From Aquaspirillum sp. LM1 (lineage in GTDB: Bacteria; Pseudomonadota; Gammaproteobacteria; Burkholderiales; Aquaspirillaceae): a DNA stretch of 64,000 nt. Positions 27,930 to 36,310 of the stretch are shown here, piece by piece. The stretch lies in the NCBI RefSeq assembly GCF_002002905.1, contig NZ_CP019509.1:3634001-3698000 (forward strand), in the 5' to 3' direction. Each line of letters begins with the position of its first letter. Position 1 is the stretch's first letter. Below the pieces are notes generated by a model that was not told where the DNA came from, did no database searches, and saw only the letters and a list, made by a program, of their open reading frames with translations. The translations under genes were made by a program, and so were the position numbers.

Positions 27930-28451
27930 ATGATCCGTTTCGCCCGTTCCCTCGCGGTGGCTGTTGCCGCCGCTGCACTGAGCAGTGCCTGCGTCAATGT
28001 CAGCGTCAACCCAGGCCATATGGCGGCCCAGGTCAGCAGCAGCGCCAGCAAGGTCACCCCCATTGCCACCGAAGCCGAAATTGCCGCGCTGTTCGACCGC
28101 TGGAACGCCTCGCTGGCCACCGGCAACCCTGACGATGTAGCGGCCAATTATGCGGTGGACGCCATCCTGCTGCCGACCGTCTCCAACAAGGTGCGCCACA
28201 ACCACGCAGAAATCCGCGATTACTTTGTCCATTTTCTGGAAAAGAAACCGCGTGGCGTCATCCTGGAGCGCAATATCCGCTTCCCGGCCAATCATGTTGC
28301 CATCGACTCCGGCACTTACGCTTTTGACACCACCAGTGGCCGGGTACCCGCCCGCTATACCTTTGTGTACCGCAAAACCGGCAAGGAATGGCTGATTGTC
28401 GAGCATCACTCGTCGGCCATGCCAGAAAAACCGGGCAGCAAAAGCCATTAA
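27930..28451 (+). CDS. Exported SnoaL/DUF4440-like protein
   Basis: A 173-residue protein. AAGGAG six bases before 27930 sets the start. The first 24 residues form a signal peptide (basic MIRFARS, then an Ala-rich core ending LSSAC); the cysteine could be lipidated, although the lipobox is poor. Residues about 45-160 resemble the NTF2-fold SgcJ/DUF4440 group (EAEIAALFDRWNASLATGNPDDVAANYA, then YTFVYRKTGKEWLIVEHHSS). Members bind small ligands or serve as association domains, so no reaction can be given. It lies between pgk and a LysE exporter, with 28 bp to the latter. Confidence 0.75.
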   Translation: MIRFARSLAVAVAAAALSSACVNVSVNPGHMAAQVSSSASKVTPIATEAEIAALFDRWNASLATGNPDDVAANYAVDAILLPTVSNKVRHNHAEIRDYFVHFLEKKPRGVILERNIRFPANHVAIDSGTYAFDTTSGRVPARYTFVYRKTGKEWLIVEHHSSAMPEKPGSKSH

Positions 28452-28479
28452 TTGACCCCCTCCCACCCGGAAAGCTTGC

Positions 28480-29103
28480 ATGACCTTATCCACCTGGCTG
28501 ATCTACCTGGCCACCGTGCTGGTGGTATCCGCCACCCCCGGCCCAAACATGCTGCTGGCGATGACCCACGGCATCCGCTACGGCCTGCGTCGCACCCTAC
28601 CCACCCTGCTGGGCCTGTTGTTGGCGCTGGCGCTGATCATGACCGCGTCAGCCGCCGGCCTGGGCGCACTGCTGGCCACCTCGGAATGGCTGTTTGCCGG
28701 GGTAAAATACGCCGGGGCAGCGTATCTGCTCTGGCTGGGCATCAAAACCTGGCGGGCCGAGCCCCAGGCGCTGGATGAAAGCAGCGACACTCTGACCGGC
28801 AGCGGCTGGACCGGGTTTCGCACCGGGTTTCTGGTGGCCATGAGCAACCCGAAAGCCATTGTGTTTTTTACCGCGCTGTTCCCCCAGTTCATGGACCCCA
28901 ATACAGCGCAAGGCCCGCAGCTGCTGGTGCTGGCCGCCACCTTCTTTGTGGTGGAAACCAGCTGGCAATGCGCCTATGCCGCCGGCGGGGCCAAGCTAAA
29001 AACCTGGCTGAACACCCCGCGCCGGCTGCGCCTGATGAACCGTGTAGCGGGCGGTTCGTTTGTAGCTGCCGGTCTGGCCTTGTCCAGCGCCAGCCGCCAG
29101 TAA
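28480..29103 (+). CDS. LysE/RhtB family amino-acid exporter
   Basis: A 207-residue inner-membrane protein with six predicted helices and the family signature SATPGPNMLLAMTHGIRYG near residues 18-36. FRTGFLVAMSNPKAIVFFTALFPQF is the conserved central motif. Such proteins export amino acids such as lysine, threonine or homoserine; the substrate here is not readable. Probably cotranscribed with the SnoaL-like gene upstream. Confidence 0.92.
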   Translation: MTLSTWLIYLATVLVVSATPGPNMLLAMTHGIRYGLRRTLPTLLGLLLALALIMTASAAGLGALLATSEWLFAGVKYAGAAYLLWLGIKTWRAEPQALDESSDTLTGSGWTGFRTGFLVAMSNPKAIVFFTALFPQFMDPNTAQGPQLLVLAATFFVVETSWQCAYAAGGAKLKTWLNTPRRLRLMNRVAGGSFVAAGLALSSASRQ

Positions 29104-29291
29104 GAGCGGCGAACAAACCCCTCCTGGCGTGGTGGCACGACCTTGCCGTTGTCTGCGGTCGCGCCCCTGGCCAGGATCGTTGCGCTGAGTTTTGTGAGCG
29201 GCTCTAGCCCACGCCCCACAAGCCGGCACCAAGCCCGGATTTTTACCGTGCGGCGCACCGCCGCACCGATCATGTTTTTGGAGAGACACCC

Positions 29292-30356
29292 ATGGCACTC
29301 GTTTCAATGCGCCAACTGCTCGATCACGCAGCAGAATTCAGCTACGGCCTGCCGGCCTTCAATGTGAACAACCTGGAACAAATGCGCGCCATCATGGAAG
29401 CCGCCGACAAGTGCGATGCCCCGGTGATCGTGCAAGCTTCGGCTGGCGCGCGCAAATATGCCGGCGCGCCGTTTCTGCGCCACCTGATCCTGGCCGCCGT
29501 CGAAGAGTTTCCGCATATCCCGGTGGTGATGCACCAGGACCACGGTACCAGCCCGGATGTCTGTCAGCGTTCCATCCAGCTGGGTTTCAGCTCGGTGATG
29601 ATGGACGGCTCGCTGAAATCCGACGGCAAGACCCCGGCAGACTACGCCTACAACGTGGACGTGACCCGTACCGTGGTGAATTTCTCCCACGCCTGCGGCG
29701 TGTCGGTTGAAGGTGAAATCGGCTGCCTGGGCAGCCTGGAAACCGGCATGGCCGGCGAAGAAGACGGCGTAGGTGCCGAAGGCGTGCTGGACCACAGCCA
29801 GCTGCTGACCGACCCGGAAGAAGCTGCCCAGTTTGTGAAGGATACCGGCGTGGACGCGCTGGCCATCGCCATTGGCACCAGCCATGGCGCGTACAAATTC
29901 AGCAAGAAGCCCACCGGCGACGTATTGCGCATCGACCGCATCAAGGAAATCCACGCCCGCATCCCCAACACCCATCTGGTGATGCACGGCAGCTCCAGCG
30001 TGCCGCAAGAGTGGCTGGCCATCATCAATGAGTTTGGCGGTGACCTGGGCGAAACCTACGGCGTGCCGGTGGAAGAAATTGTTGAAGGCATCAAGCACGG
30101 CGTGCGCAAGGTGAACATCGACACCGACCTGCGCCTGGCCAGCACCGGTGCCATCCGCCGCTTCATGGCCCAACACCCGGCAGAATTCGACCCGCGCAAA
30201 TACCTGGCCGCCAGTACCCTCGCCATGCGCGACATCGTGATTGCCCGCTACGAAGCCTTTGGCTCCGCCGGCATGGCCAGCAAGATCAAGCCGGTGAGCC
30301 TGGATGCCATGGCCAATAAATACCTGAAGGGCGAGCTGGCACAGATCGTCAAATAA
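29292..30356 (+). CDS. fba: Fructose-bisphosphate aldolase, class II
   Basis: A 354-residue zinc aldolase cleaving fructose-1,6-bisphosphate. The start follows GGAGAG at about eight bases. Zinc and substrate residues are visible in [20 protein letters not shown], and the [12 protein letters not shown] motif near 275. Length and sequence fit the CbbA-type aldolases of betaproteobacteria. The 188 bp upstream has no gene and should hold its promoter. Confidence 0.96.
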   Translation: MALVSMRQLLDHAAEFSYGLPAFNVNNLEQMRAIMEAADKCDAPVIVQASAGARKYAGAPFLRHLILAAVEEFPHIPVVMHQDHGTSPDVCQRSIQLGFSSVMMDGSLKSDGKTPADYAYNVDVTRTVVNFSHACGVSVEGEIGCLGSLETGMAGEEDGVGAEGVLDHSQLLTDPEEAAQFVKDTGVDALAIAIGTSHGAYKFSKKPTGDVLRIDRIKEIHARIPNTHLVMHGSSSVPQEWLAIINEFGGDLGETYGVPVEEIVEGIKHGVRKVNIDTDLRLASTGAIRRFMAQHPAEFDPRKYLAASTLAMRDIVIARYEAFGSAGMASKIKPVSLDAMANKYLKGELAQIVK

Positions 30357-30382
30357 GCACGCACGCCACACAGCAGCCCAAT

Positions 30383-30408
30383 ACAACACCCGGCCCGCCG
30401 GGTGTTGT
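30383..30408 (+). terminator. Hairpin after fba
   Basis: Perfect 11-bp stem ACAACACCCGG (30383-30393)/CCGGGTGTTGT (30398-30408) with loop CCCG. No strong T-run follows, but its position just after the fba stop suggests termination. Confidence 0.6.
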
Positions 30409-30482
30409 GCCTCTCCCGCCGCCGTAGCGTACCGCCACATCACCCCCAACGCGACGCACCAAGCGCACTCACACTGACGCAC

Positions 30483-31685
30483 TCACACTGATGTCTCCGC
30501 CTGCGGCAGATCACCAGGGCGCTTTTGCACCGTGCCCACCACACTCCCAACCACATTGGCCGCCTCAATCAGCGCTGCCGGCGACAAATGCGCGTAGCGC
30601 ATGGTCATCTTCGGGTCATGGTGGCCCAGCAGGCGCTGGACTTCATACAGCGAACGTCCGGAATTAACCAGGAAGCTGGCAAACGAATGGCGCAGGTCGT
30701 GCAAGCGCACCTCATCCAGCCCCACTTTACGGCGGATTGTGTCCCATGCATAAAAAATGGAGACGGGTGGCTTGCGCGTTTTGGGGTTAAAAAATACCCA
30801 GGGAATATCGGTTTCACGCGGTAGGGATTGCAGCAATGCCACGGCAGCATCTGACAAGGGGATGTGGCGCGGCTTGCCCGACTTGGACAGCGGAACAGTC
30901 AGAATCTGCCGGCCCAGATCCAGATGCTCCCAGCGCGCATCCAGGATCTCGCGCTTGCGGGCTCCAGTCAGCAGCAGCAGCTGGATCACCCATCCCACCT
31001 GCACATTCCGGTTCTTTGCCAGCTCGTCAAACAGCAACTGAACCTCGTCTACCGACAGGTAGCGCTCACGCGCCCCCCGATCCTCAAACAATGCCACACC
31101 ACTACAAGGATTACTGCCTGCTGGCAAGACATCCCAACGAATGGCACAATTGAAGATAAATTTAAGTAACACAAGTATCCGGTTGCATGTTCCGGCGGCA
31201 TAACCTTGTTCTTTGATGGCCTGATGCATGTTGATCACGTCAGAACGCATAATCCGATTCATACGGAATTCGCCAAATAGTGGCAATAAATGGTTACGCA
31301 ACAGGGTTTCATCAATTGCCCAGCTGCGTTTTCGGGACTGGGCATAGGAGAGATAGCGCTCAGCGCTGAACTCGGCAAACGTGGGCACCTCTTTCAGTCG
31401 ATGACGCTCCACCCTGGGGTCTCCCCCCTCCTGCACCATCACGCGCAAGCAGTGCGCCTTGGCTCTGGCATCGGCCAGCGTGATGCCAGGAAAGTGACCA
31501 ATGCGAAACAAACGCACCTTGCTGTTGGCATCACGATAACGGAAATACCAGGTTGCCCCACCGCTGGCGCGATGCTCCAGCATGAATCCACGAACTTCGG
31601 AGTCGAAATAACACACCATGCCCCGAGATGGCTGACGCTCTGGAAGCGAGGCAAGGAATTCAGCAGTAAATGCTTGCGTAGGCAT
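30483..31685 (-). CDS. Tyrosine-type site-specific recombinase/integrase
   Basis: A 400-residue phage-type integrase. The ATG at 31685 has AAGGG seven bases upstream; ATG 31700 is an alternative. An N-terminal arm-binding region (about 1-75) and a SAM-like core-binding domain (about 85-190) precede the catalytic domain (about 200-385). Catalytic residues are visible: Arg in LLTGARKREIL, HDLRHSFAS (HxxR), LLGHHDPKMTMRYAHLS with the nucleophilic Tyr. It stands at the left edge of an IS-rich region and was probably responsible for integrating an element, though no tRNA or att duplication was found. Confidence 0.93.
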   Translation of the reverse strand: MPTQAFTAEFLASLPERQPSRGMVCYFDSEVRGFMLEHRASGGATWYFRYRDANSKVRLFRIGHFPGITLADARAKAHCLRVMVQEGGDPRVERHRLKEVPTFAEFSAERYLSYAQSRKRSWAIDETLLRNHLLPLFGEFRMNRIMRSDVINMHQAIKEQGYAAGTCNRILVLLKFIFNCAIRWDVLPAGSNPCSGVALFEDRGARERYLSVDEVQLLFDELAKNRNVQVGWVIQLLLLTGARKREILDARWEHLDLGRQILTVPLSKSGKPRHIPLSDAAVALLQSLPRETDIPWVFFNPKTRKPPVSIFYAWDTIRRKVGLDEVRLHDLRHSFASFLVNSGRSLYEVQRLLGHHDPKMTMRYAHLSPAALIEAANVVGSVVGTVQKRPGDLPQAETSV

Positions 31686-31790
31686 GGTGTAACCCTTCAT
31701 CCGAGTGCCTGCGGATATTAACACAATGCATCCATAAAGAAACAAAAAATAGCTTAATGGCTGTATTGAACCCATGACAGGAGATCATCA

Positions 31791-32087
31791 ATGCTGGATG
31801 GAAGACAAATCCGCGCGGCCAGGGCCATGTTGGGATGGAGCCGGGAAGACCTGCTGAAAGCGGCAGGCATTTCAATGTCAGCATTACTCAGAATGGAAAG
31901 TGGCCAGGCAGATAGCCGGGGTTCCACCTTGAGCAAGGTTATCCACGCCCTGGCCAGCGCCGGCATTGAACTGGTGCACCGCGATGATGGCGCGATTGGT
32001 ATACTGCTTAAAAAACAGGAGGTTAGCCAGCAGTTCTCCTGGCGATGCGACCCTGAGGCCGCACCCTGCCAACTGAACCGAAAGTAG
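31791..32087 (+). CDS. Small XRE-family helix-turn-helix regulator
   Basis: A 98-residue protein with a Cro/C1-type HTH at about 5-60 (QIRAARAMLGWSREDLLKAAGIS) followed by the frequent extension STLSKVIHALASAGIELVHRDDG. Divergent from the integrase with 105 bp between starts, a common arrangement for integrative-element regulators. It may control the integrase or itself. A terminator follows closely. Confidence 0.82.
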   Translation: MLDGRQIRAARAMLGWSREDLLKAAGISMSALLRMESGQADSRGSTLSKVIHALASAGIELVHRDDGAIGILLKKQEVSQQFSWRCDPEAAPCQLNRK

Positions 32088-32115
32088 GAAAGTAGTATGA
32101 TTTTTTGGGGAGAAG

Positions 32116-32139
32116 CGGGCTTCCCAGCCCGAGGTTTTT
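32116..32139 (+). terminator. Rho-independent terminator after the XRE gene
   Basis: Stem CGGGCT (32116-32121)/AGCCCG (32126-32131) with loop TCCC, then AGG and five T residues. Confidence 0.7.
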
Positions 32140-32181
32140 GCTTGTAACCATATGAAAAATATGAGTTTTTCAAATGGCGGT

Positions 32182-32281
32182 TCAGCCGGTGGTGGCTGAT
32201 GTGATATGAAACTGATATGAACAGCCAGTCAGTAAGTCACATGTACTAAGATAACCTGATGATTTTTAACAGAGCATAAGG
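32182..32281 (+). promoter_or_regulatory. Leader of the S-layer-like gene with direct repeats
   Basis: Contains TCAGCC/GGCTGA inverted repeat (32182-32199) and two copies of TGATATGAA (32202-32210, 32213-32221) spaced one helical turn apart, then a TAAGG ribosome site (32277-32281) before the GTG start. The stretch is AT-rich compared with its surroundings. A promoter is expected here. Confidence 0.45.
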
Positions 32282-32285
32282 TTAT

Positions 32286-34478
32286 GTGACTTTCAGTTTG
32301 ACTACCAACAAAGATATTTTTGCTGGCAACTCTGGCAACGACACCTTCAATGCCACTCTGGACAACAGCATCAATCAGGCTGACATCGTGTCTGATGGCA
32401 GCGCCACTGATTCGGACACACTGAACGCAGCAATCAGTGCAAATGCAGCTACGGCCCTGACGGCAGTCAATATTGAAAACATCAACCTCGACCTCAAAGG
32501 CTTCGGTCTGACTTTTGATGCTGCCGGTGTGACCAAAGGCACTGTCACTGTATCCACCACTCAAGCCGGTGTAAATAGCGTTACGGTAAACAACATTGAT
32601 GGTTCTGCGGGTGTCGCTGTTAAGGCAAGCACTGGCATCTTGACCTTGAATGCAGACAACATTCAGAAAAATGCTGCCATTGATGTGGGCGCAGCAACGA
32701 CACTGAAACTGGATGGTGTTGCTACGCTGGGTGATTCGACAGCTACCATCAAGCTGAATGGCAATGCCAATACGGTTGCCTTGACGGCAGGTACTCAGGA
32801 CATGTCGGTGCTGACATTGAATAGCACCACTGCGGCTAACACTGTTTCGCTGGCGACCAGCGTGATTGCTGGTTCCGGTTCGAACATTGCCGTTACCGGT
32901 GATAAGAGCCTGACCATCAAGACGGCTGACACCAGCACTCTGACTGCCGCAACGTTGACCAATGGCATCACTAAATCCCTGACCGCAGGGGCAAAGCTGA
33001 CGGTTGAAGTCGACGCAACCAGCTCGGGCAATGATTTGTCGAAAGTTACCGCAGATACGTTCTATTTCTCTGCAGCAGGCTCTCATGCGGCAGACACCCT
33101 GACATTTGCTAACAATGCTGCGTTGAAATTGGTTGCCGATGCTGATGTGCTCACCATCAAATCGGCTGCAACAGGTAGCCTGACGGACGCTATCTCGGTA
33201 GAAATCACTGGTGATGTGGCCATTACCAATGACGCGGAAGCATTTAACACGATCAACCTGTCTTCTACCAAGAGCTCGTCTGGTGCTGTGACAGCTACCC
33301 TGCTTGCGGGGACTGCAAGTACGGTGAATCTGTCTGGCGCCAAGGCAATTAGTTTGGCCGCGACTTCGACAGCAAAAGCAGTCAATGCTTCAGCGCTGAC
33401 CGAAGTGCTGACCGTGACTTACGATACTACCAGCGATATTGCTACCGTAACTGGTGGTTCGGCTAATGATGTATTTGCCCTGACCACGGGTGCGGTCACT
33501 GCCACCATTGATGGTGGCGCAGGTACGGGCGACAAGATCACACTGGCTATTGGCACTGGCGACATCACCAACATTAACTTCAGCAATATTGAAGTGCTGG
33601 ATGTCACTAACGTTGGCATTACCAACTCTTCCTCGGCGCAGTTCTCGGGTAAAGAAATGGTGATCGTGGCAACGGGTGCTGGTACTGGTGCGCAAACCAT
33701 CGTGATTGACACTTTTGCTTCGACAAGTGTTGACCTGAGCAAGATTACGGTTGACACCACGACTTCCCCGTCCACTGATTCTGTCCGGATTGATGCCAAC
33801 GCTTTGTCGATGAATATGAACATCACCGGCACTAATACTGCTGACTCGATCCGAGGCGGCTCCTCGGCAGACACCATCTCTGGTGGTGCTGGCACGGATA
33901 AATTGATCGGGAATGGTGGTGCAGATGTAATTACCGGTGGTGAAGGTACAGACACCATCACTGGTGGCGCAGGTAATGACACCATTAATCTGACCGAGTC
34001 TATCTTGGCAGCTGACAATGTTGCGTTCTCTAGTGGTGCGACGAATGGTGTTGACACTATCACCGGCTGGAAGTCCAATGATCTTATCAACGTTGCCGCG
34101 CTGGGTGACGGCAGTACTGGGAGTAGTTCGACTGCAATCACCTCGGCTCGTGCACAGTCTACTCTGACTGATGACCGTTCCTTGGTAATCAATACCGATG
34201 GTACTGCAGCTAATTTGACCACTGGTGGCACCAAGGTAATCACCGATTGGACGAATATGACCCAAGTGGCAGATTACCTGAATGAAGCGTTTACCACCAC
34301 TACCAGCACTGAGCAAGTTTTCATTATCAACAACACGGCTTCGGGTGCTAACACCACCTATGTTTACAGCTATGTGGATGCAGGCACTGCTACTATCGCG
34401 GCAGCTGAAGTGGTGCTGGTTGGGGTGATTAACAATGGCGGCTCTATGTTGGTTGATGCTAATGTTGTTTATGCTTGA
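32286..34478 (+). CDS. S-layer-like RTX protein, type I secretion substrate
   Basis: A 730-residue acidic, Thr/Ala/Asn/Asp-rich protein with no signal peptide, no Cys and few Lys/Arg, starting at GTG (VTFSLTTNKDIFAGNSGNDTF). The N-terminal 510 residues are beta-strand-rich repeats of low complexity. Residues about 517-570 are RTX calcium-binding nonapeptides (GGSSADTISGGAGTDKLIGN and following), and the C-terminal 130 residues end in a hydrophobic LVDANVVYA, all features of T1SS-exported S-layer proteins such as Caulobacter RsaA. Codons are richer in T/A than in the neighbours, which may reflect very high expression or transfer. Two terminator cassettes follow. The cognate exporter is probably the one at 15.7-20.4 kb (inference). 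Confidence 0.82.
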   Translation: MTFSLTTNKDIFAGNSGNDTFNATLDNSINQADIVSDGSATDSDTLNAAISANAATALTAVNIENINLDLKGFGLTFDAAGVTKGTVTVSTTQAGVNSVTVNNIDGSAGVAVKASTGILTLNADNIQKNAAIDVGAATTLKLDGVATLGDSTATIKLNGNANTVALTAGTQDMSVLTLNSTTAANTVSLATSVIAGSGSNIAVTGDKSLTIKTADTSTLTAATLTNGITKSLTAGAKLTVEVDATSSGNDLSKVTADTFYFSAAGSHAADTLTFANNAALKLVADADVLTIKSAATGSLTDAISVEITGDVAITNDAEAFNTINLSSTKSSSGAVTATLLAGTASTVNLSGAKAISLAATSTAKAVNASALTEVLTVTYDTTSDIATVTGGSANDVFALTTGAVTATIDGGAGTGDKITLAIGTGDITNINFSNIEVLDVTNVGITNSSSAQFSGKEMVIVATGAGTGAQTIVIDTFASTSVDLSKITVDTTTSPSTDSVRIDANALSMNMNITGTNTADSIRGGSSADTISGGAGTDKLIGNGGADVITGGEGTDTITGGAGNDTINLTESILAADNVAFSSGATNGVDTITGWKSNDLINVAALGDGSTGSSSTAITSARAQSTLTDDRSLVINTDGTAANLTTGGTKVITDWTNMTQVADYLNEAFTTTTSTEQVFIINNTASGANTTYVYSYVDAGTATIAAAEVVLVGVINNGGSMLVDANVVYA

Positions 34479-34491
34479 TAAGCAGTAACAA

Positions 34492-34600
34492 TAGGGGACA
34501 GACCACGTTTAACCGGTTAACCCCCTAAGCCCCCATCTCACCGGGGGTAGCAACAAGCCCTTCAACCCCATCCCGTCAACAGCGGGGTGGGGGTTTTCAT
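34492..34600 (+). repeat. Terminator cassette, copy A of a 109-bp direct repeat
   Basis: Begins with TAGGGGACAGACCACGTTTA, includes a hairpin with CCCCC/GGGGG arms and ends in a second hairpin AACCCCATCCC...GGGGTGGGGGTT followed by TT. Copy B is at 34643-34751. It lies 14 bp after the S-layer-like stop codon. Confidence 0.85.
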
Positions 34601-34642
34601 GAGCGGGTTCAAAACACACTTGGAACAACACAAACAACATTT

Positions 34643-34751
34643 TAGGGGACAGACCACGTTTAATCGGTTAACCCCCTAAGCCCCCAGCTCATCAGAGGGT
34701 AGCGATAAGCCTTTCAACCCCATCCTATCCAAGCAGGGTGGGGGTTTTTAT
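34643..34751 (+). repeat. Terminator cassette, copy B
   Basis: Same organisation and length as copy A. In the terminal hairpin CCC/GGG of copy A is replaced by CCT/AGG, a compensatory change that keeps the stem, and the T-run is longer (TTTTT). The 5' motif GGGGACAGACCACGTTTA is conserved exactly. Confidence 0.85.
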
Positions 34752-34809
34752 AAACAATAGAAGGCGGAACCCGATAAACGTAAGCTACCGCGCTGACAAG
34801 GTGGCAGCC

Positions 34810-36231
34810 CACTGCCGCGAAAATAGCCACATCGCATGACCCTACCGTCATTTATAAGCCCGGTGACGGCGTGGTTTCTTCCGGTTCGGCTTACGTGGCG
34901 GCGCTGGCTTGCCAGGCCGTCGTTTGCTGATCTGCCCAGCAATTCCAGCAAACAAGGCCGGCCCAATCCTGTCGATTGATGCCGAGTCTTCCAGCAACTG
35001 CGGCAGATACAAACGCACCAGATGTGTGGCATGAGTCAGGTTTGGCACCAGCGTGGCCGCATCCAGCTCCTGTTCCGCCAACACATCCTGCGCGGCAATG
35101 ATGGTCAGATTGTGCAACAGGATTGAGGCGTGGAACTCCTGACGAATCGCCTGTGGCGTCTCTCCGCCAAACTGCTCCAGTTGCAAGCGACATTTGAGAT
35201 GCCGGAACGCCTCTTCGATGCGCCAGCGTTGCTGATACAGCGCTGCAAAGTCTACTGCGGGCCAGCGTGACGCATCCAGCAGCGACGTGGCCAGAATTTC
35301 AATCTGGCCTGTTTTGAGCGGAACACGCACCAGGCGCACCGAGAATGCATCCATCGGCAGCTGGTGCTGGACAAAATCCTGGCGCTGCCCGTGGCCAGGC
35401 TGCATCCTGATGACAGCACAAGCCTGACCAGACGCCACAAAAGCCTGAACCTGTGGCGAAAAACTCTGTGGCAGACGAATGCAGAAATGTTGCTGGCGCG
35501 CCAGCAACAAGGCAAACAGCCAATAAGCCGGATACCCGCGATCCAACACCAACAAATCGTCAGGGCGCAGATGCTCAAACTGTTCGGCCAACATGCTGCG
35601 TTCGTCACGGGTGTCGGCAGCCAGACTGGCGTGCAGAATCAGACCTGAACTGGTTTCACACAAGGCGCTGGCGCGGGCAAGACTGTAGATGCCGCCCTGC
35701 GAGTGGTAGCAGTTGAATCCATCTGGGCCGCTGCTGATGGTGTCAGGGTGTGTGGTGGGCAGATAAAGCGTGGTGCCATCGCAGGCAACCACACGCAAGC
35801 CGTGCCAATCTGGTGCGGGATGGAGGTCTGCCAGAACCGCCTGGTTAAGTTCGACAAAGGCTTGCCAACGCAACTTCTTGCGCGCCATGCGGAAAGCATC
35901 GTCATGAGCGCGACGGCCCAAGGGCAAGGAAATCCGGGAGAAGAACTGATCAAGCTCGACTTGCAGCGAGCGCATCAGATTGACGAGCAAGACGCCGACG
36001 ACACGCTCGAAGGTGAAAACGGCGCGGCGGGTAAAGTCGCGAGCAGCCTGGCGATGTCGGGCAATGAAGTCCACGGACGTGATGAGGGTGTGAATTTTAT
36101 GGATTGAACTGGAGTATTGAGAGGGGCGGTTTTTTTGTCATTTTTACATACTGATCAATTGGTTGTGCGCGCTATTCTACCGTAAGGGAAGGTTGCACGG
36201 TGTATGATTTTTAGCTAATTTCGCGGCAGTG
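34810..36231 (-). mobile_element. Complete IS4-family insertion sequence (1422 bp)
   Basis: Ends are CACTGCCGCGAAAATAGC on the left and its near-perfect inverse on the right (one mismatch in 18). The element is flanked by identical 10-bp target duplications GGTGGCAGCC at 34800-34809 and 36232-36241. It carries one transposase gene with 157 bp between its start and the right end. Joining the flanks gives an uninterrupted intergenic sequence, so no gene was broken. Confidence 0.93.
34848..36074 (-). CDS. IS4-family transposase
   Basis: A 408-residue DDE transposase. Acidic catalytic residues are in VVACDGTTLYLP (first Asp) and LLVLDRGYPAYWL (second Asp). The family-defining YxxRxxxExxxxxxK signature is complete in YQQRWRIEEAFRHLK, which also contains the catalytic Glu. 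Full length with intact frame inside an element with perfect target duplications, so it is likely active or recently so. The C-terminus is Arg/Lys-rich. Confidence 0.93.
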   Translation of the reverse strand: MDFIARHRQAARDFTRRAVFTFERVVGVLLVNLMRSLQVELDQFFSRISLPLGRRAHDDAFRMARKKLRWQAFVELNQAVLADLHPAPDWHGLRVVACDGTTLYLPTTHPDTISSGPDGFNCYHSQGGIYSLARASALCETSSGLILHASLAADTRDERSMLAEQFEHLRPDDLLVLDRGYPAYWLFALLLARQQHFCIRLPQSFSPQVQAFVASGQACAVIRMQPGHGQRQDFVQHQLPMDAFSVRLVRVPLKTGQIEILATSLLDASRWPAVDFAALYQQRWRIEEAFRHLKCRLQLEQFGGETPQAIRQEFHASILLHNLTIIAAQDVLAEQELDAATLVPNLTHATHLVRLYLPQLLEDSASIDRIGPALFAGIAGQISKRRPGKPAPPRKPNRKKPRRHRAYK

Positions 36232-36310
36232 GGTGGCAGCCTGCCTTAAAACACAAAAAACCTGATAGACTCAATCGCTCTCCGCAGCCACACATCTCTA
36301 CGCCCTGAAT

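Noticed and set aside
30360-30482. A tRNA or att site beside the integrase gene.
   Set aside because: The region holds only the fba hairpin and ordinary intergenic sequence; no cloverleaf and no duplicated att core was found.
33390-34316. Minus-strand frames of 308 and 274 codons within the S-layer-like gene.
   Set aside because: They result from the low-complexity Thr/Ala/Ser coding of the plus strand; no start signals or domains.
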